Part shown: piece after piece, positions 25,289 to 33,791 of the stretch
Layout: the number at the start of each line of letters is the position of its first letter
How positions within the stretch are numbered: the stretch's first letter is position 1
Origin: Streptosporangium album
Lineage (GTDB): Bacteria; Actinomycetota; Actinomycetes; Streptosporangiales; Streptosporangiaceae
Reading direction: 5' to 3'
DNA length: 64,000 nt
Assembly: GCF_014203795.1 (NCBI RefSeq)
Contig: NZ_JACHJU010000004.1
Span: forward strand, 186,001-250,000
Program-made: the position numbers and the translations under genes
Notes under the pieces: generated by a model
Seen by the model: only the letters and a program-made list of their open reading frames with translations
Told to the model about the DNA's origin: nothing
Database searches by the model: none

Positions 25289-26395
25289 ATGACGCCGATT
25301 TTCGAGCTTTGTGATGGGTATGTCGGGAAGTCGACCACGCTCGACCCGATCAGCGCGGAGATCCGCGGAGTCGCCGGCGGCTTCGTCGCGGCCACCGACT
25401 ACAGCCCAGATGGCCATGCCGCCCGAGCCGAGCTGATCCACCGCACCCTGGCCGAGCTCGCTGGGCTGCGCGTGACCTCCGAGGCCGACCGGCACGCCGC
25501 CGAGCATCTACGGAAACGTCTGGAGGCCGAGTCGGCCTGGCACGCGAGCGGGGAACCACTGCGCATGCTGCGCGGCCAGTTCGGACTGCTCAACCTCATC
25601 CGCGACAGCGTTGACCTGCTCCCACGCAGTGACGACGATCAGTGGCGCAATGTCGCCGCCCGCCTGGCGGCCGTGCCGGTGATGCTGGTGAGCTGGTGCA
25701 CGAGCCTCGACCTCGGCCTGGAGAAAGGGCTGACGGCGGCCCGGCGACAGGCGTTGGAGTCTGCCGCCCAGGCAGAGCGTTTCGCCGGGGTTCACGACGC
25801 TCTGGTGACTTCCTACGGCGACGGCCGGCTGGCCGGTGAACTTGCCCGGGCGGCGGCCTTGGCGCACATGGCCTACACCGAGACGGCCCGCTACCTGCGT
25901 CAGGATTACGTGCCCCGGGCGGCGGAGCAGGACGGGGTCGGCGCCGAACGCTATGCCGTGGCCGCCCGGCAGAGTCTCGGCGCCGACATCGACCTGGCCG
26001 AGGCCTACGCGTGGGGCTGGGCCGAGCTGGGCAGGATCGAGGCGGAGATAGCCGACGAGGTTGAGCGCGTCCGCCCCGGTGCGAGCTGGGAGAAGGTGAG
26101 CGCGCTCCTCGACCAGAGCCACTGCGTGGTCGGCGCGGACGCCTACCGGGCATGGCTGCAGGAACGGCACGACCAGGCCGGCGAACTACACGGCACGCAC
26201 TTCGACATCGCCGATTCGCTGCGCACGCTCCAGGTGGCCATCGCTCCCGCCTCGGCCTCCGGGTCTCCCTACTACACTCCGCCGACCGAAGACCTGTGTG
26301 AGGTCGCAGCCGGAGTGGCGAGTTCTCAAGAGATCTGGCGGAGCCAGTGGCGAAGAGGTGTCGGTTCTCATCTGATGTGGCGAGCATCGGATTGA
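25289..26395 (+). pseudogene. DUF885-like protein, 3' truncated
   Basis: From ATG 25289 (MTPIFELCDGYVGKSTTLDP) the product resembles DUF885 proteins (predicted metalloprotease-like, helical), with RQDYVPRAAEQDGVGAERYA and AYAWGWAELGRIEAEI. Near 26297 the family sequence (SGSPYYTPPTEDL) breaks off and unrelated sequence carries on to a stop at 26395. Full-length relatives are near 550 residues and bear the C-terminal HExxH-type region, which is missing, so the protein is likely inactive. The break coincides with a sequence resembling the Tn7-like left end. Confidence 0.7.
26297..26395 (+). repeat. possible diverged Tn7-like left end
   Basis: It opens TGTGAGGTCGC, against TGTCAGGTCGC at 26535, and contains GATCTGGC and GATGTGGC boxes like those in the intact left ends. 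It interrupts the DUF885 gene. The similarity is partial. Confidence 0.45.
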
Positions 26396-26534
26396 GGACC
26401 GACAGCTTCCCACGCTGCTGAAGAACAGGCAGCAATCGGTTCCTCAACCAGGCCGAACCTGCCCTGCCACCGAATCAATACGAAGATCAACGCTCTACCG
26501 CTGATCTCCGCACCGGTCCTCCCCAGAGGCCTAT

Positions 26535-26736
26535 TGTCAGGTCGCCGTTGATCTGGCCGATTCCGCGGCGATGTGGCCAAGTAGGTGGCCAGTTCGGGGA
26601 GATGTGGCCAGGATGATGATCGGGTGAGCGGCGTGTTCACTGGATGTGGTCGAACGGTTTCGAGGCGACGTACGTCGGCGTGGATGGCGTTGAGCGCCGG
26701 GTCATGAACAGCGGCCAGATCAATCCGGAACTGACA
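26535..26736 (+). repeat. mini-element: left end joined to right end (internal deletion derivative)
   Basis: This 202-bp piece starts with a left end (TGTCAGGTCGCC, several TGGCC boxes), keeps a degenerate first part of tnsA, then ends in a right end (GGCCAGATCAATCCGGAACT then GACA). It aligns with 28450-28612 at the left and 33672-33697 at the right. Confidence 0.75.
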
Positions 26737-26822
26737 GTTTGAGCCGGATGGCTCCTTCGCGGTCGATCCGGTCGAGCGATTGGCCCGCACTCCACCGCGG
26801 CAGTCGGCCCCGCGCATTGTTA

Positions 26823-26838
26823 GGATACGACTGTATCC
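26823..26838. promoter_or_regulatory. palindromic operator of the hydrolase/TetR operon
   Basis: GGATAC-GACT-GTATCC, with perfect 6-bp arms, stands 20 nt before the hydrolase ATG. It is a typical TetR-type operator, presumably bound by the downstream TetR protein. Confidence 0.65.
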
Positions 26839-26858
26839 ATTCGGGAGATGAGGTCACC

Positions 26859-27779
26859 ATGCGCATGCCTGACCGGCCGTCCGCCTTCACCAGCGACTCC
26901 GCCCGTGACAAGTACCACGCCGTCTATGACCGAGTGCTCGGCGAGCTGTGGCCGGTGCCGGTGGACGCCCTCGACGTCGAGACCCGCACAGGCAGCGTGC
27001 GGATCCACCGGGCCGGGCCCGCCGAGGGGGATCCCGTGGTGCTCCTGGCCGGTGCCGGCGGGAACGCGCTGGCCTGGTACCGCTACATCGAGCCGCTGGC
27101 GCGCACGCGCCCGGTTTTCGCCGTCGACCCGCTCGGCGAGCCCGGCCGCTCGGTTCAGAGGCGGCCGCTCGCGACCGGTGCCGAGGTCGGCGGCTGGGTC
27201 ACCGACGTCCTGGCCGCGGTCGGAGCCGAGCGCGCGCACGTGGCGGGTTTCTCCGCCGGCGGCTGGGCCGCGGTGGAACAGCAACTCGGCGGGGGCGGCC
27301 GGGTCGCGGCGCTGACGCTGGTGGACCCGGGCGGCTTCGCGCCGTTGCCCAGGCGGTTCATCCGCTGGGCCCTCGCCGGCGCCATCGCCTCCATGCTTCC
27401 TCGTACGTTGCGACACCGCATGGCCGACGTAGTGGACAACGGGGTGCTGCGCGAGGATGGGCTGGTGGAGCTGATGCGGGCCGGCTGGTCCTTCCGCCGA
27501 CGTGTGCCCATCCCGCCCGCCTACACCGACGAGCAGATACGCGAGGTGTCCGTGCCCGTGCAGGTGCTGCTGGGCGCCCGCAGCGCACTGCTCGACGCGC
27601 GGGCGCTGGCCGCGCGGCTGGCCGACATCGCACCGTCCTGGCGGGTGGAGATCGTGCCCGGCACCGGACATTCGCTGCCCGTCGAAGCTCCGGACTTGGT
27701 CGCCGAGCGGATCCTCACCTTTCCCAGCCAGGCGCGGCCCAGGAGCACACCTCCGAAGCACGGCACGAACAACAGGTAG
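26859..27779 (+). CDS. alpha/beta hydrolase
   Basis: A 306-residue alpha/beta-fold hydrolase. The nucleophile elbow is G-F-S-A-G-G (VAGFSAGGWAAVEQQLG), the oxyanion region is LLAGAGGNALAWYRY, and the catalytic histidine lies in PGTGHSLPVEAPDLVAERI. Substrates of such enzymes are esters, lactones or amides; none can be named. ATG 26859 follows GGGAGATGAGG. It heads a two-gene operon with the TetR gene 9 nt downstream, both carried as cargo between internal Tn7-like ends. Confidence 0.85.
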   Translation: MRMPDRPSAFTSDSARDKYHAVYDRVLGELWPVPVDALDVETRTGSVRIHRAGPAEGDPVVLLAGAGGNALAWYRYIEPLARTRPVFAVDPLGEPGRSVQRRPLATGAEVGGWVTDVLAAVGAERAHVAGFSAGGWAAVEQQLGGGGRVAALTLVDPGGFAPLPRRFIRWALAGAIASMLPRTLRHRMADVVDNGVLREDGLVELMRAGWSFRRRVPIPPAYTDEQIREVSVPVQVLLGARSALLDARALAARLADIAPSWRVEIVPGTGHSLPVEAPDLVAERILTFPSQARPRSTPPKHGTNNR

Positions 27780-27788
27780 GAAACGGGC

Positions 27789-28394
27789 ATGCCCCGACAG
27801 GTGGATCATGATGAGCGGCGGCGCCAGTTGACCGAGGCGCTGCTGCGCATCGCCAGCACCCGCGGCCTGCAGGCGGTGTCGATGCGTGAGATCGCCGCCG
27901 AGGCCGGGGTCTCACTGCGCGTCGTCCAGTACTACTTCACGAACAAGCAGGCCCTGCTTGAGTCCGGCCTCACCGAGCTGGGTGCCCGCATGGACCGCCG
28001 GGTCAAGCAGCGGGCCGCCGCCATGGGCGAGCTGACACCACGAGGCGTTTTCGCCGCCGTCCTCGGCACGATCCTGCCCTTCGATGAGCAGAGCACACTG
28101 GACTCTATGGCCTGGACCGCCTACTACACCGCCGCCCTCACCGACCCGGCGCTCGCCGCGGTCGGGCTCACCCTGCCCAACGCACTGGAAAACTTCCTCA
28201 CCGTACGGTTGACCGCCGCACAGCAGGCCGGGGACATCGCCCCCGATCGTGACCCGCGTACCGAAGTCGCCGGCCTTCTGGCTCTCGCCAACGGCCTGAC
28301 CTCCAGCGTCCTCAGTCAACAGCGTAGCCACGAGGCCGCCACCAAAATCATCGACTACCACCTGGACCGCCTGTTCGGACCGGCGATCTCTTGA
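27789..28394 (+). CDS. TetR-family regulator
   Basis: A 201-residue repressor. [27 protein letters not shown] is the helix-turn-helix (about residues 28-54), and the C-terminal TetR_C domain follows the RutR/BetI-like pattern ([19 protein letters not shown]). It is the second gene of the hydrolase operon, 9 nt after its stop, and likely binds the GGATAC/GTATCC operator upstream of both, giving feedback control. Confidence 0.87.
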   Translation: MPRQVDHDERRRQLTEALLRIASTRGLQAVSMREIAAEAGVSLRVVQYYFTNKQALLESGLTELGARMDRRVKQRAAAMGELTPRGVFAAVLGTILPFDEQSTLDSMAWTAYYTAALTDPALAAVGLTLPNALENFLTVRLTAAQQAGDIAPDRDPRTEVAGLLALANGLTSSVLSQQRSHEAATKIIDYHLDRLFGPAIS

Positions 28395-28449
28395 TCCACG
28401 GCACCTCTGATCAGGGAAAATTCTGCTCGTTTGGGGCTGGCGGCACGTT

Positions 28450-28535
28450 TGTCAGGTCATCGTTGATGTGGCCGATTCCAAGGAGATCTGGCCAAGTAGG
28501 TGGCCAGTCCGCGGAGATGTGGCCACGATGACTAA
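28450..28535 (+). repeat. left transposon end next to tnsA
   Basis: Starts TGTCAGGTCATCGTTGATGT and holds three or four TGGCC-type boxes (GATGTGGCC, GATCTGGCC, GGTGGCC, GATGTGGCC), candidate TnsB binding sites. The flank before it (ACGTT) does not match the flank at 33698, so it is not the outer end of the present insertion. Confidence 0.7.
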
Positions 28536-29285
28536 GTGAGTGCGGATTCGCTGGATGTGGCCAGCAGGTTCGATGTGGCCTATGTGGATGCGGACGGCGT
28601 CGAACGGTCGGTGAAGCTGGAGGAGCTGAGCCGGGTGAAGCTGGAGGCGGCTCGTCCGGTCCGGTCGTTTCCGTCATACGCGGGGCAGCGGAACTATCCG
28701 GGCTGGTACTGGTCGGCAACGATGGGCCGCCTGGTTGGGTTCGAGTCGTGGGTTGAGCGGGACCACCTGATCGCGATCGACTTCGATCCTGTGGTGACAG
28801 CGGTTGCGTCACAGCCGTTTTGGCTGCGATGGAGCGTCGATGGCCGACTACGCAGACATGCTCCTGATTTCTTCGTCCGGGTGGCCGGGGGCGGGGTGCT
28901 GGTGCTGGACTCACGGCCGCTGGACCGGATCGGTGAGAGTGACCGGGAGGCGTTCCAGGCCACGCAGCAGGCGTGTGACCTGCTGGGATGGCGGTATGCG
29001 GTGTGGGGCACGATGAATGGGGTGGTGGTGGCCAACCAGCGGTGGTTGGCGGGTTACCGGCATCCGCGGTGCATGGATGAGGCGGTCGCGGCCCAGTTGC
29101 GTGAGGTGTTCGCCCAACCGCTTGCCCTGATGGACGGGGCCGAGCTGGTCGGGGATCCGATCGCGACGCTGCCGGTGCTGTTTCACCTGATGTGGCGGCA
29201 CGAGCTGGAGGCGGATCTGTCTTTGGTGCTCAGCGACCGCAGCATCGTGAAGACGGCCATGGGGGCAGGGGGCCGTCGTGGTTGA
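28536..29285 (+). CDS. tnsA: TnsA-like endonuclease
   Basis: A 249-residue endonuclease that would cut the 5' ends of the transposon, allowing cut-and-paste rather than copy-in movement. The restriction-like core shows E70 in GFESWVERDHL, then IDFDPVV, D111 in RRHAPDFFVR, and VLVLDSRP, where the canonical QxK is replaced by S-R, as seen in many actinobacterial relatives. The GTG start at 28536 lies just inside the left end. It overlaps tnsB by 8 nt; all four genes are coupled. Confidence 0.88.
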   Translation: MSADSLDVASRFDVAYVDADGVERSVKLEELSRVKLEAARPVRSFPSYAGQRNYPGWYWSATMGRLVGFESWVERDHLIAIDFDPVVTAVASQPFWLRWSVDGRLRRHAPDFFVRVAGGGVLVLDSRPLDRIGESDREAFQATQQACDLLGWRYAVWGTMNGVVVANQRWLAGYRHPRCMDEAVAAQLREVFAQPLALMDGAELVGDPIATLPVLFHLMWRHELEADLSLVLSDRSIVKTAMGAGGRRG

Positions 29286-31482
29286 CCGGCCGGTGCTGCG
29301 CATCGGCGACCGGGTGCGGTTCGAGGGCGCCGAGCACCAGGTGGTGGCATTGTCCGGCAACGCGGTGCGGTTGTTGTCGACGGCGAACGAGGCCAGTGTG
29401 GTGCTGGCGCCGTATCTGCAGGCTGCGCCGGACTTCGCCGTCTTGGGCGGGGGAGATCAGGGCGACGGGCGCGTGGCGCGGGTGCCGCCGCTGGGGTTGT
29501 TGGCCACCTTGCCAGAACAGGTGCTGACGGCTGCCCGGGAATGGGAGCGGCATCTGGTGGAGGTGGAGACCGGGCTCCCGCTGGGCGCACCCGAGGGAAC
29601 ACAGCCTCGTCCGGAGTACGACCCGGTGCTGCATTCTCTGGTCGAGCGGGAGCGCGCCAAGGCAGAGGAGTTGTGCAGGGCGGGGACGAAGGCGAGTGTC
29701 CGGACGGTCCGGCGGATGCGTGCTCGCTACCGTGATCAGGGGTTATGGGGGCTGGTCGACACCCGATACGCACGGCGGGCCAAGCCGACCGGGAACGTGG
29801 ATGCCCGTGTGGTCGAGGCCGCGGCCCGGGTGATCGACGCGCAGACCAGCACGTCGACGGGCACCAAGGGCAGGGTGATCAGCCAGATCAAGCAGGGTCT
29901 GGAAGAGGAGTATGGGCCCGGGACAGTGCCATTGCCGGGGAAGACGACCTTTTACAAGCTGGTGGATGTGCTGGCGGCAGGGAAGCACACTTTCGGGTCG
30001 GCGACCACCCGCCGCCAGATGGCCAACCGCCCTGAGGGCGCGTTTACCGCGACCACCGCGTCCCGGCCCGGCGAGCAGGTCCAGATGGATGGCACTTTGC
30101 TGGATGTGATGGCGGTGATGGACGATGGGGTGATCGGCCGTCCCGAACTGGTCGCCGCGGTTGATGTCGCCACCCGGACCATCTGCGCTGCGGTGTTACG
30201 CCCGGTCGGTGCGAAGGCGGTGGACGCGGCGTTGCTCCTGGCGCGGATGATGACGCCGGAGCCGATGCGGCCCGGCTGGGATGAAGCGCTGGCGATGAAG
30301 GCCTCCAGGATCCCGCATCAGCGGCTGGTGAGCATCGACACGCGGCTGGAGTTGGCGGCGGCCAAGCCGGTCATAGCGGCTGACACCGTGGTGATTGACC
30401 ACGGCAGGGTGTTCGTGTCGGAGGTGTTTCTACGTGCCTGCGACACCCTCGGCATCTCGGTGCAGCCCGCCCATCAGCAGACCGGCACCGACAAGGCGAT
30501 CATGGAGCGGACGTTCGAGTCGATCAACACCCTGTTCTGCCAGCACGTGGCCGGCTACACCGGCCGGGATGTCACCCACCGCGGCGCCGATGTCGATGAG
30601 CGAGCGGTGTGGTCACTACCTGACCTGCAGGAACAGCTGGACGAGTGGGTTGTTGCCGGGTGGCAGTCGCGACCGCATGAAGGCTTGCGCCACCCATTCA
30701 CCCCTGACCAGCCCGCCTCCCCCAACGACGCATACGCTGCCCTGGTCACGGCTGCGGGCTACATCCCGATCGCGTTGTCGGGTGAGGACTACATCGAGTT
30801 GCTGCCGGCGGAGTGGCGGGCGATTGGGGATGGCGGAGTGCAGATCAACTACCGCACCTATACCTGCCCCGAGCTGCGCGCCTACAGCCACTACCCGTCG
30901 CCGATCACGGCCAAGGGCGGTCGGTGGGAGGTTCATTACGACCCTTACGACGTCACCCGGGTCTGGATTCGCAACCACTACCGGGGCGGGTGGATCATGG
31001 CGCCGTGGCGTCACGCGTCCCTGGTGGCGCAGCCCTTCGCCGACTTCACCTGGAGGCACGCCCGCAAGATCGCCGCGCAGCGCGGGGTAGACGCCACCAA
31101 CGAGACCGCCGTCGCGGTGGTGCTGGCCGCGTTGCTGCGGCGGGCTGGGCAGGGCCCCGATCCGACTGAGCGGGCCTTGGCTCGCACCCGGGCCGCCGCG
31201 GCGGTCCGCAATCACCTGCCGCCTGACCTGCTGCCCACGCTCACGGCCAGCACCATCGCGGCCGATGAGATCACTGAGCAGGCCGATGCGGAATCCGTAA
31301 CAACCGCAGAGTCATCGGTCGCTGGACACCCTGCCAACCAGAAGGCCCGGCGAGCGCGGGCAGCCCAGATGACCGATCGAGACGCCGACGAAAGCGACGA
31401 GGACGAGCCGTTACAGGGCACGGTCGTCGGATTCGGACTCTTCGATCCCTTCGCTGACGACCAGGAGGGCCTGGCCCGGTGA
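29278..31482 (+). CDS. tnsB: TnsB-like DDE transposase (Mu/integrase catalytic region)
   Basis: A 734-residue transposase that binds the end repeats and joins 3' ends. The catalytic triad is D271 (EQVQMDGTLLDV), D374 (VVIDHGRVFV) and E410 (TDKAIMERTFESIN). N-terminal HTH domains around 120-230 (TVRRMRARYRDQGLWGLVDT) bind DNA, and the Mu C-terminal beta-barrel follows (INYRTYTCPELRAY). The acidic tail would contact TnsC. The GTG start overlaps tnsA, and the stop overlaps tnsC. All catalytic residues are intact. Confidence 0.92.
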   Translation: MVDRPVLRIGDRVRFEGAEHQVVALSGNAVRLLSTANEASVVLAPYLQAAPDFAVLGGGDQGDGRVARVPPLGLLATLPEQVLTAAREWERHLVEVETGLPLGAPEGTQPRPEYDPVLHSLVERERAKAEELCRAGTKASVRTVRRMRARYRDQGLWGLVDTRYARRAKPTGNVDARVVEAAARVIDAQTSTSTGTKGRVISQIKQGLEEEYGPGTVPLPGKTTFYKLVDVLAAGKHTFGSATTRRQMANRPEGAFTATTASRPGEQVQMDGTLLDVMAVMDDGVIGRPELVAAVDVATRTICAAVLRPVGAKAVDAALLLARMMTPEPMRPGWDEALAMKASRIPHQRLVSIDTRLELAAAKPVIAADTVVIDHGRVFVSEVFLRACDTLGISVQPAHQQTGTDKAIMERTFESINTLFCQHVAGYTGRDVTHRGADVDERAVWSLPDLQEQLDEWVVAGWQSRPHEGLRHPFTPDQPASPNDAYAALVTAAGYIPIALSGEDYIELLPAEWRAIGDGGVQINYRTYTCPELRAYSHYPSPITAKGGRWEVHYDPYDVTRVWIRNHYRGGWIMAPWRHASLVAQPFADFTWRHARKIAAQRGVDATNETAVAVVLAALLRRAGQGPDPTERALARTRAAAAVRNHLPPDLLPTLTASTIAADEITEQADAESVTTAESSVAGHPANQKARRARAAQMTDRDADESDEDEPLQGTVVGFGLFDPFADDQEGLAR

Positions 31483-32591
31483 GCAGCGACTACCAGCCAC
31501 CGGAGAGATCGCCGGTGACGCAGCCGGAGATGGAGATCTTCGACGACCTGGGCCAGCACTCGCTGGCGACCAGGGAGGGCTTCACCGCATTCACCTCCCA
31601 GGGCATCATCGAGCCGCCCGAGCTGCTGTCGGCCGCTGACCTGATCGCGTTGACCGACCCTGAGCTGGATATCTACAACGACGTCCGGCAGCGGTTCCAC
31701 AGTCAACTGCTGCTGGTCGCCACCCCCGACATCATGCGAGTCACAGCGGTCGGACAGAAACTGATCCGCAACAACCGCGGCAAGCAGCTCGGCCGCAAGG
31801 GGCTGGCGGTGGTGGGCGCCGCCGGCACCGGCAAGTCGACCTGCATCACCCAGCTCGGCAAGAAGCACCAGATCGACCAGCAGCGTCGTGCTCCCGGCTT
31901 GCAGGGCCGGATTCCAGTGGCCTACATCGTCGCCCCGCACGAGGCCACTCCGGTCAAACTGTCGCTGGAGCTGGCGGCCTTCCTCGGCTTGCCGGTGAAC
32001 CGGTGGGACGGCGAGCCCTACATCACCCGCGCCGTGGTGTCGGTGCTGCGCAAGGTCGGCTGCGGCCTGGTCCTGGTTGATGAGATCCAGCGAGTGGAGC
32101 TGGGCACCGCCGACGGCGCCAAGGCCGCCGACTACCTGAAATACCTGTTCGACAGCATCCCGGCCACCTTCGTGTTCGCGGGCACCCCCGACCTGACCCT
32201 GTTCGACGGGCCCCGCGGACAGCAGTTCGCCAGCCGATTCAAGACCATCACCACCACCGCGTTCGGCTACGGCCTCAAGGCCCACCGCGAACTCTGGGAC
32301 AAACTGGTGGTGAGCATGGAAGAACCCCTCCGGTTGCACAAGCATCGCCCCGGGATGCTTTTAGAACACGCCCACTACCTGCACAGCCGCACCGGTGGCA
32401 TGATCGGCAGCCTGGACCAGCTCATCCATGACGCCGCCAACGACGCCATCGCCGACGGCACCGAGAAGATCACCAAGAAGCATCTGGACGAGGTGCTGTT
32501 GGACACCACCGCTGAACAACAGTATTCCCCTGTCCCGCACCCGCGCCCCGCCACCGCTGGCATGGCCGCCCGGCGAAGGGGCCGGCCATGA
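31479..32591 (+). CDS. tnsC: TnsC/TniB-like AAA ATPase
   Basis: A 370-residue regulator linking target choice to transposase. Walker A is at 113-121 (GAAGTGKST) and Walker B at 197-202 (LVLVDEIQ); a sensor-like segment FVFAGTPDLTLF follows. The N-terminal region contacts TnsB and the C-terminal region TniQ in the family. The GTG start overlaps the tnsB stop by 4 nt. No lesion is visible. Confidence 0.9.
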   Translation: MSSDYQPPERSPVTQPEMEIFDDLGQHSLATREGFTAFTSQGIIEPPELLSAADLIALTDPELDIYNDVRQRFHSQLLLVATPDIMRVTAVGQKLIRNNRGKQLGRKGLAVVGAAGTGKSTCITQLGKKHQIDQQRRAPGLQGRIPVAYIVAPHEATPVKLSLELAAFLGLPVNRWDGEPYITRAVVSVLRKVGCGLVLVDEIQRVELGTADGAKAADYLKYLFDSIPATFVFAGTPDLTLFDGPRGQQFASRFKTITTTAFGYGLKAHRELWDKLVVSMEEPLRLHKHRPGMLLEHAHYLHSRTGGMIGSLDQLIHDAANDAIADGTEKITKKHLDEVLLDTTAEQQYSPVPHPRPATAGMAARRRGRP

Positions 32592-33610
32592 AACTCTGGC
32601 AGGCGCCGGCCCGGACGCTCCCGATTACCATCCGTCCGATCGGTGGCGAGACCATCCCCTCCTACGCCCGCCGCCTGGCCGAGGCCAACGACCTGTATTC
32701 CACAGCCATCTTGCGCGCGATCGGTGAACACCGTTACGGCACTGGCCGCCACCTGTTCCGTCATGATGCCTGTCTCAACGACCAGGCCGCCGACCGGCTG
32801 GCCGTCTTCGCCGGGATGCCCCGCGACCGCCTTCGCCGTGCCCTTCCCGCTCTCAGTCAGGGTCTGCCCGCTTACCAAAAGCCTCTGCCGATGGACCGTC
32901 CGGCCGTCTACACCTATACCCCGATCCCCAACCCTCGGCTCGCCTGCCACCACTGCCAGATCCGCAACGCCGTCAACCCAAACCCGCCCACCGTGCTGGT
33001 TCGCACCACCGATCCACGATCACCGCTGATTTGCTACCGTCACCGTCGCTGGCTGGGCAACTTGGCCGACACCACCCAGTACGACCTGCGCCATGCCGAC
33101 GAAATCATCACGGCAGAACGACGCTACCAGCGGCTCCTCGCCGGTCGTCGTGACACAGGGTGGGTCAGCGACCTCCTGATCACTGCATGGAACATCACCC
33201 AAGCCTGGGCCACGCACCCGCCCATCCGACTCCCCACTGTTGTCAAGTGGTGGCGAGCCCGAGCCGTCGCCTTAGGCATTCCCGACGCGCCCCGACAGCC
33301 CATCGTGACTTTTCCTGAAGCCGTCACGCTCACCGAGATTCTCACCAACTTGGACTGGAGACAGCACGTCGCTATGGCCGAGGACTACGACCTCGGACGC
33401 TTCTACCAGCACATCGCTCGCAGCCTGGGAGAAACCCACCCACAAAGTGCACAGGCCACACGCCGGATCATTTGGGGACAACGTGATGCGCTCACCTACT
33501 GGGTCGCCGCCCATCGTCACCGGTTCCGTGACCTCCGCCTGCGGCATCAAGCCGAGCAACGTCGACAGTGGGTTCCCAAGCCTTTTCCAGAAAAGGGCCA
33601 CTTCAGATGA
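32588..33610 (+). CDS. tniQ: TniQ-family target selector
   Basis: A 340-residue protein. It begins LPITIRPIGGETIPSYARRL, the TniQ signature, and has a zinc site C120-x-x-C123 (CHHC) with C149-x-x-H152 (CYRHRRW). TniQ proteins couple TnsC to a target-site DNA-binding protein; here it is longer than the ~300-residue small TniQ and shorter than TnsD, so the target rule is unknown. The ATG overlaps the tnsC stop (ATGA). It lies 87 bp from the right end. Confidence 0.9.
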   Translation: MKLWQAPARTLPITIRPIGGETIPSYARRLAEANDLYSTAILRAIGEHRYGTGRHLFRHDACLNDQAADRLAVFAGMPRDRLRRALPALSQGLPAYQKPLPMDRPAVYTYTPIPNPRLACHHCQIRNAVNPNPPTVLVRTTDPRSPLICYRHRRWLGNLADTTQYDLRHADEIITAERRYQRLLAGRRDTGWVSDLLITAWNITQAWATHPPIRLPTVVKWWRARAVALGIPDAPRQPIVTFPEAVTLTEILTNLDWRQHVAMAEDYDLGRFYQHIARSLGETHPQSAQATRRIIWGQRDALTYWVAAHRHRFRDLRLRHQAEQRRQWVPKPFPEKGHFR

Positions 33611-33697
33611 ACAGCTCGCCCTCCAATCCGTTCAGCGAGAACTGGCCAACAGCAGGTCAGAGGCGTTAACGATGGCCAGATCCATCTGGAACTGACA
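33611..33697 (+). repeat. right transposon end
   Basis: Contains AACTGGCCAACAG and GATGGCCAGATCCATCTGGA then ACTGACA. The last 26 bases match the internal right-type end at 26711-26736 at all but a few positions. The CCTAT duplication follows at 33698. Confidence 0.85.
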
Positions 33698-33791
33698 CCT
33701 ATCCGTCGGCGAGGGCGGGATAGAGCGTGCGTACCCGGGAGGCGTCAAAGCCCACAATCCATCATGATTCGGGCGGGAGCCCAAGGAAGGG

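Larger units (their letters stand above)
26535..33697 (+). mobile_element. Tn7-like transposon with TnsA-TnsB-TnsC-TniQ
   Basis: The outer ends are TGTCAGGTC at 26535 and GAACTGACA ending at 33697, the 5'-TGT/ACA-3' termini of Tn7-like elements. The 5-bp flanks are both CCTAT (26530-26534 and 33698-33702), a matching target duplication. The 7163-bp element carries an alpha/beta hydrolase, a TetR regulator and the four transposition genes. Extra internal ends lie at 26736 (right-type) and 28450 (left-type). No CRISPR array or Cas gene was seen. Confidence 0.88.

Noticed and set aside
28440-28449. ACGTT as target duplication of an element starting at 28450
   Set aside because: The other flank is CCTAT, which instead matches 26530-26534.
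26535-33697. CRISPR-associated transposon
   Set aside because: No CRISPR repeats or Cas12k/Cascade genes are seen in or around the element.
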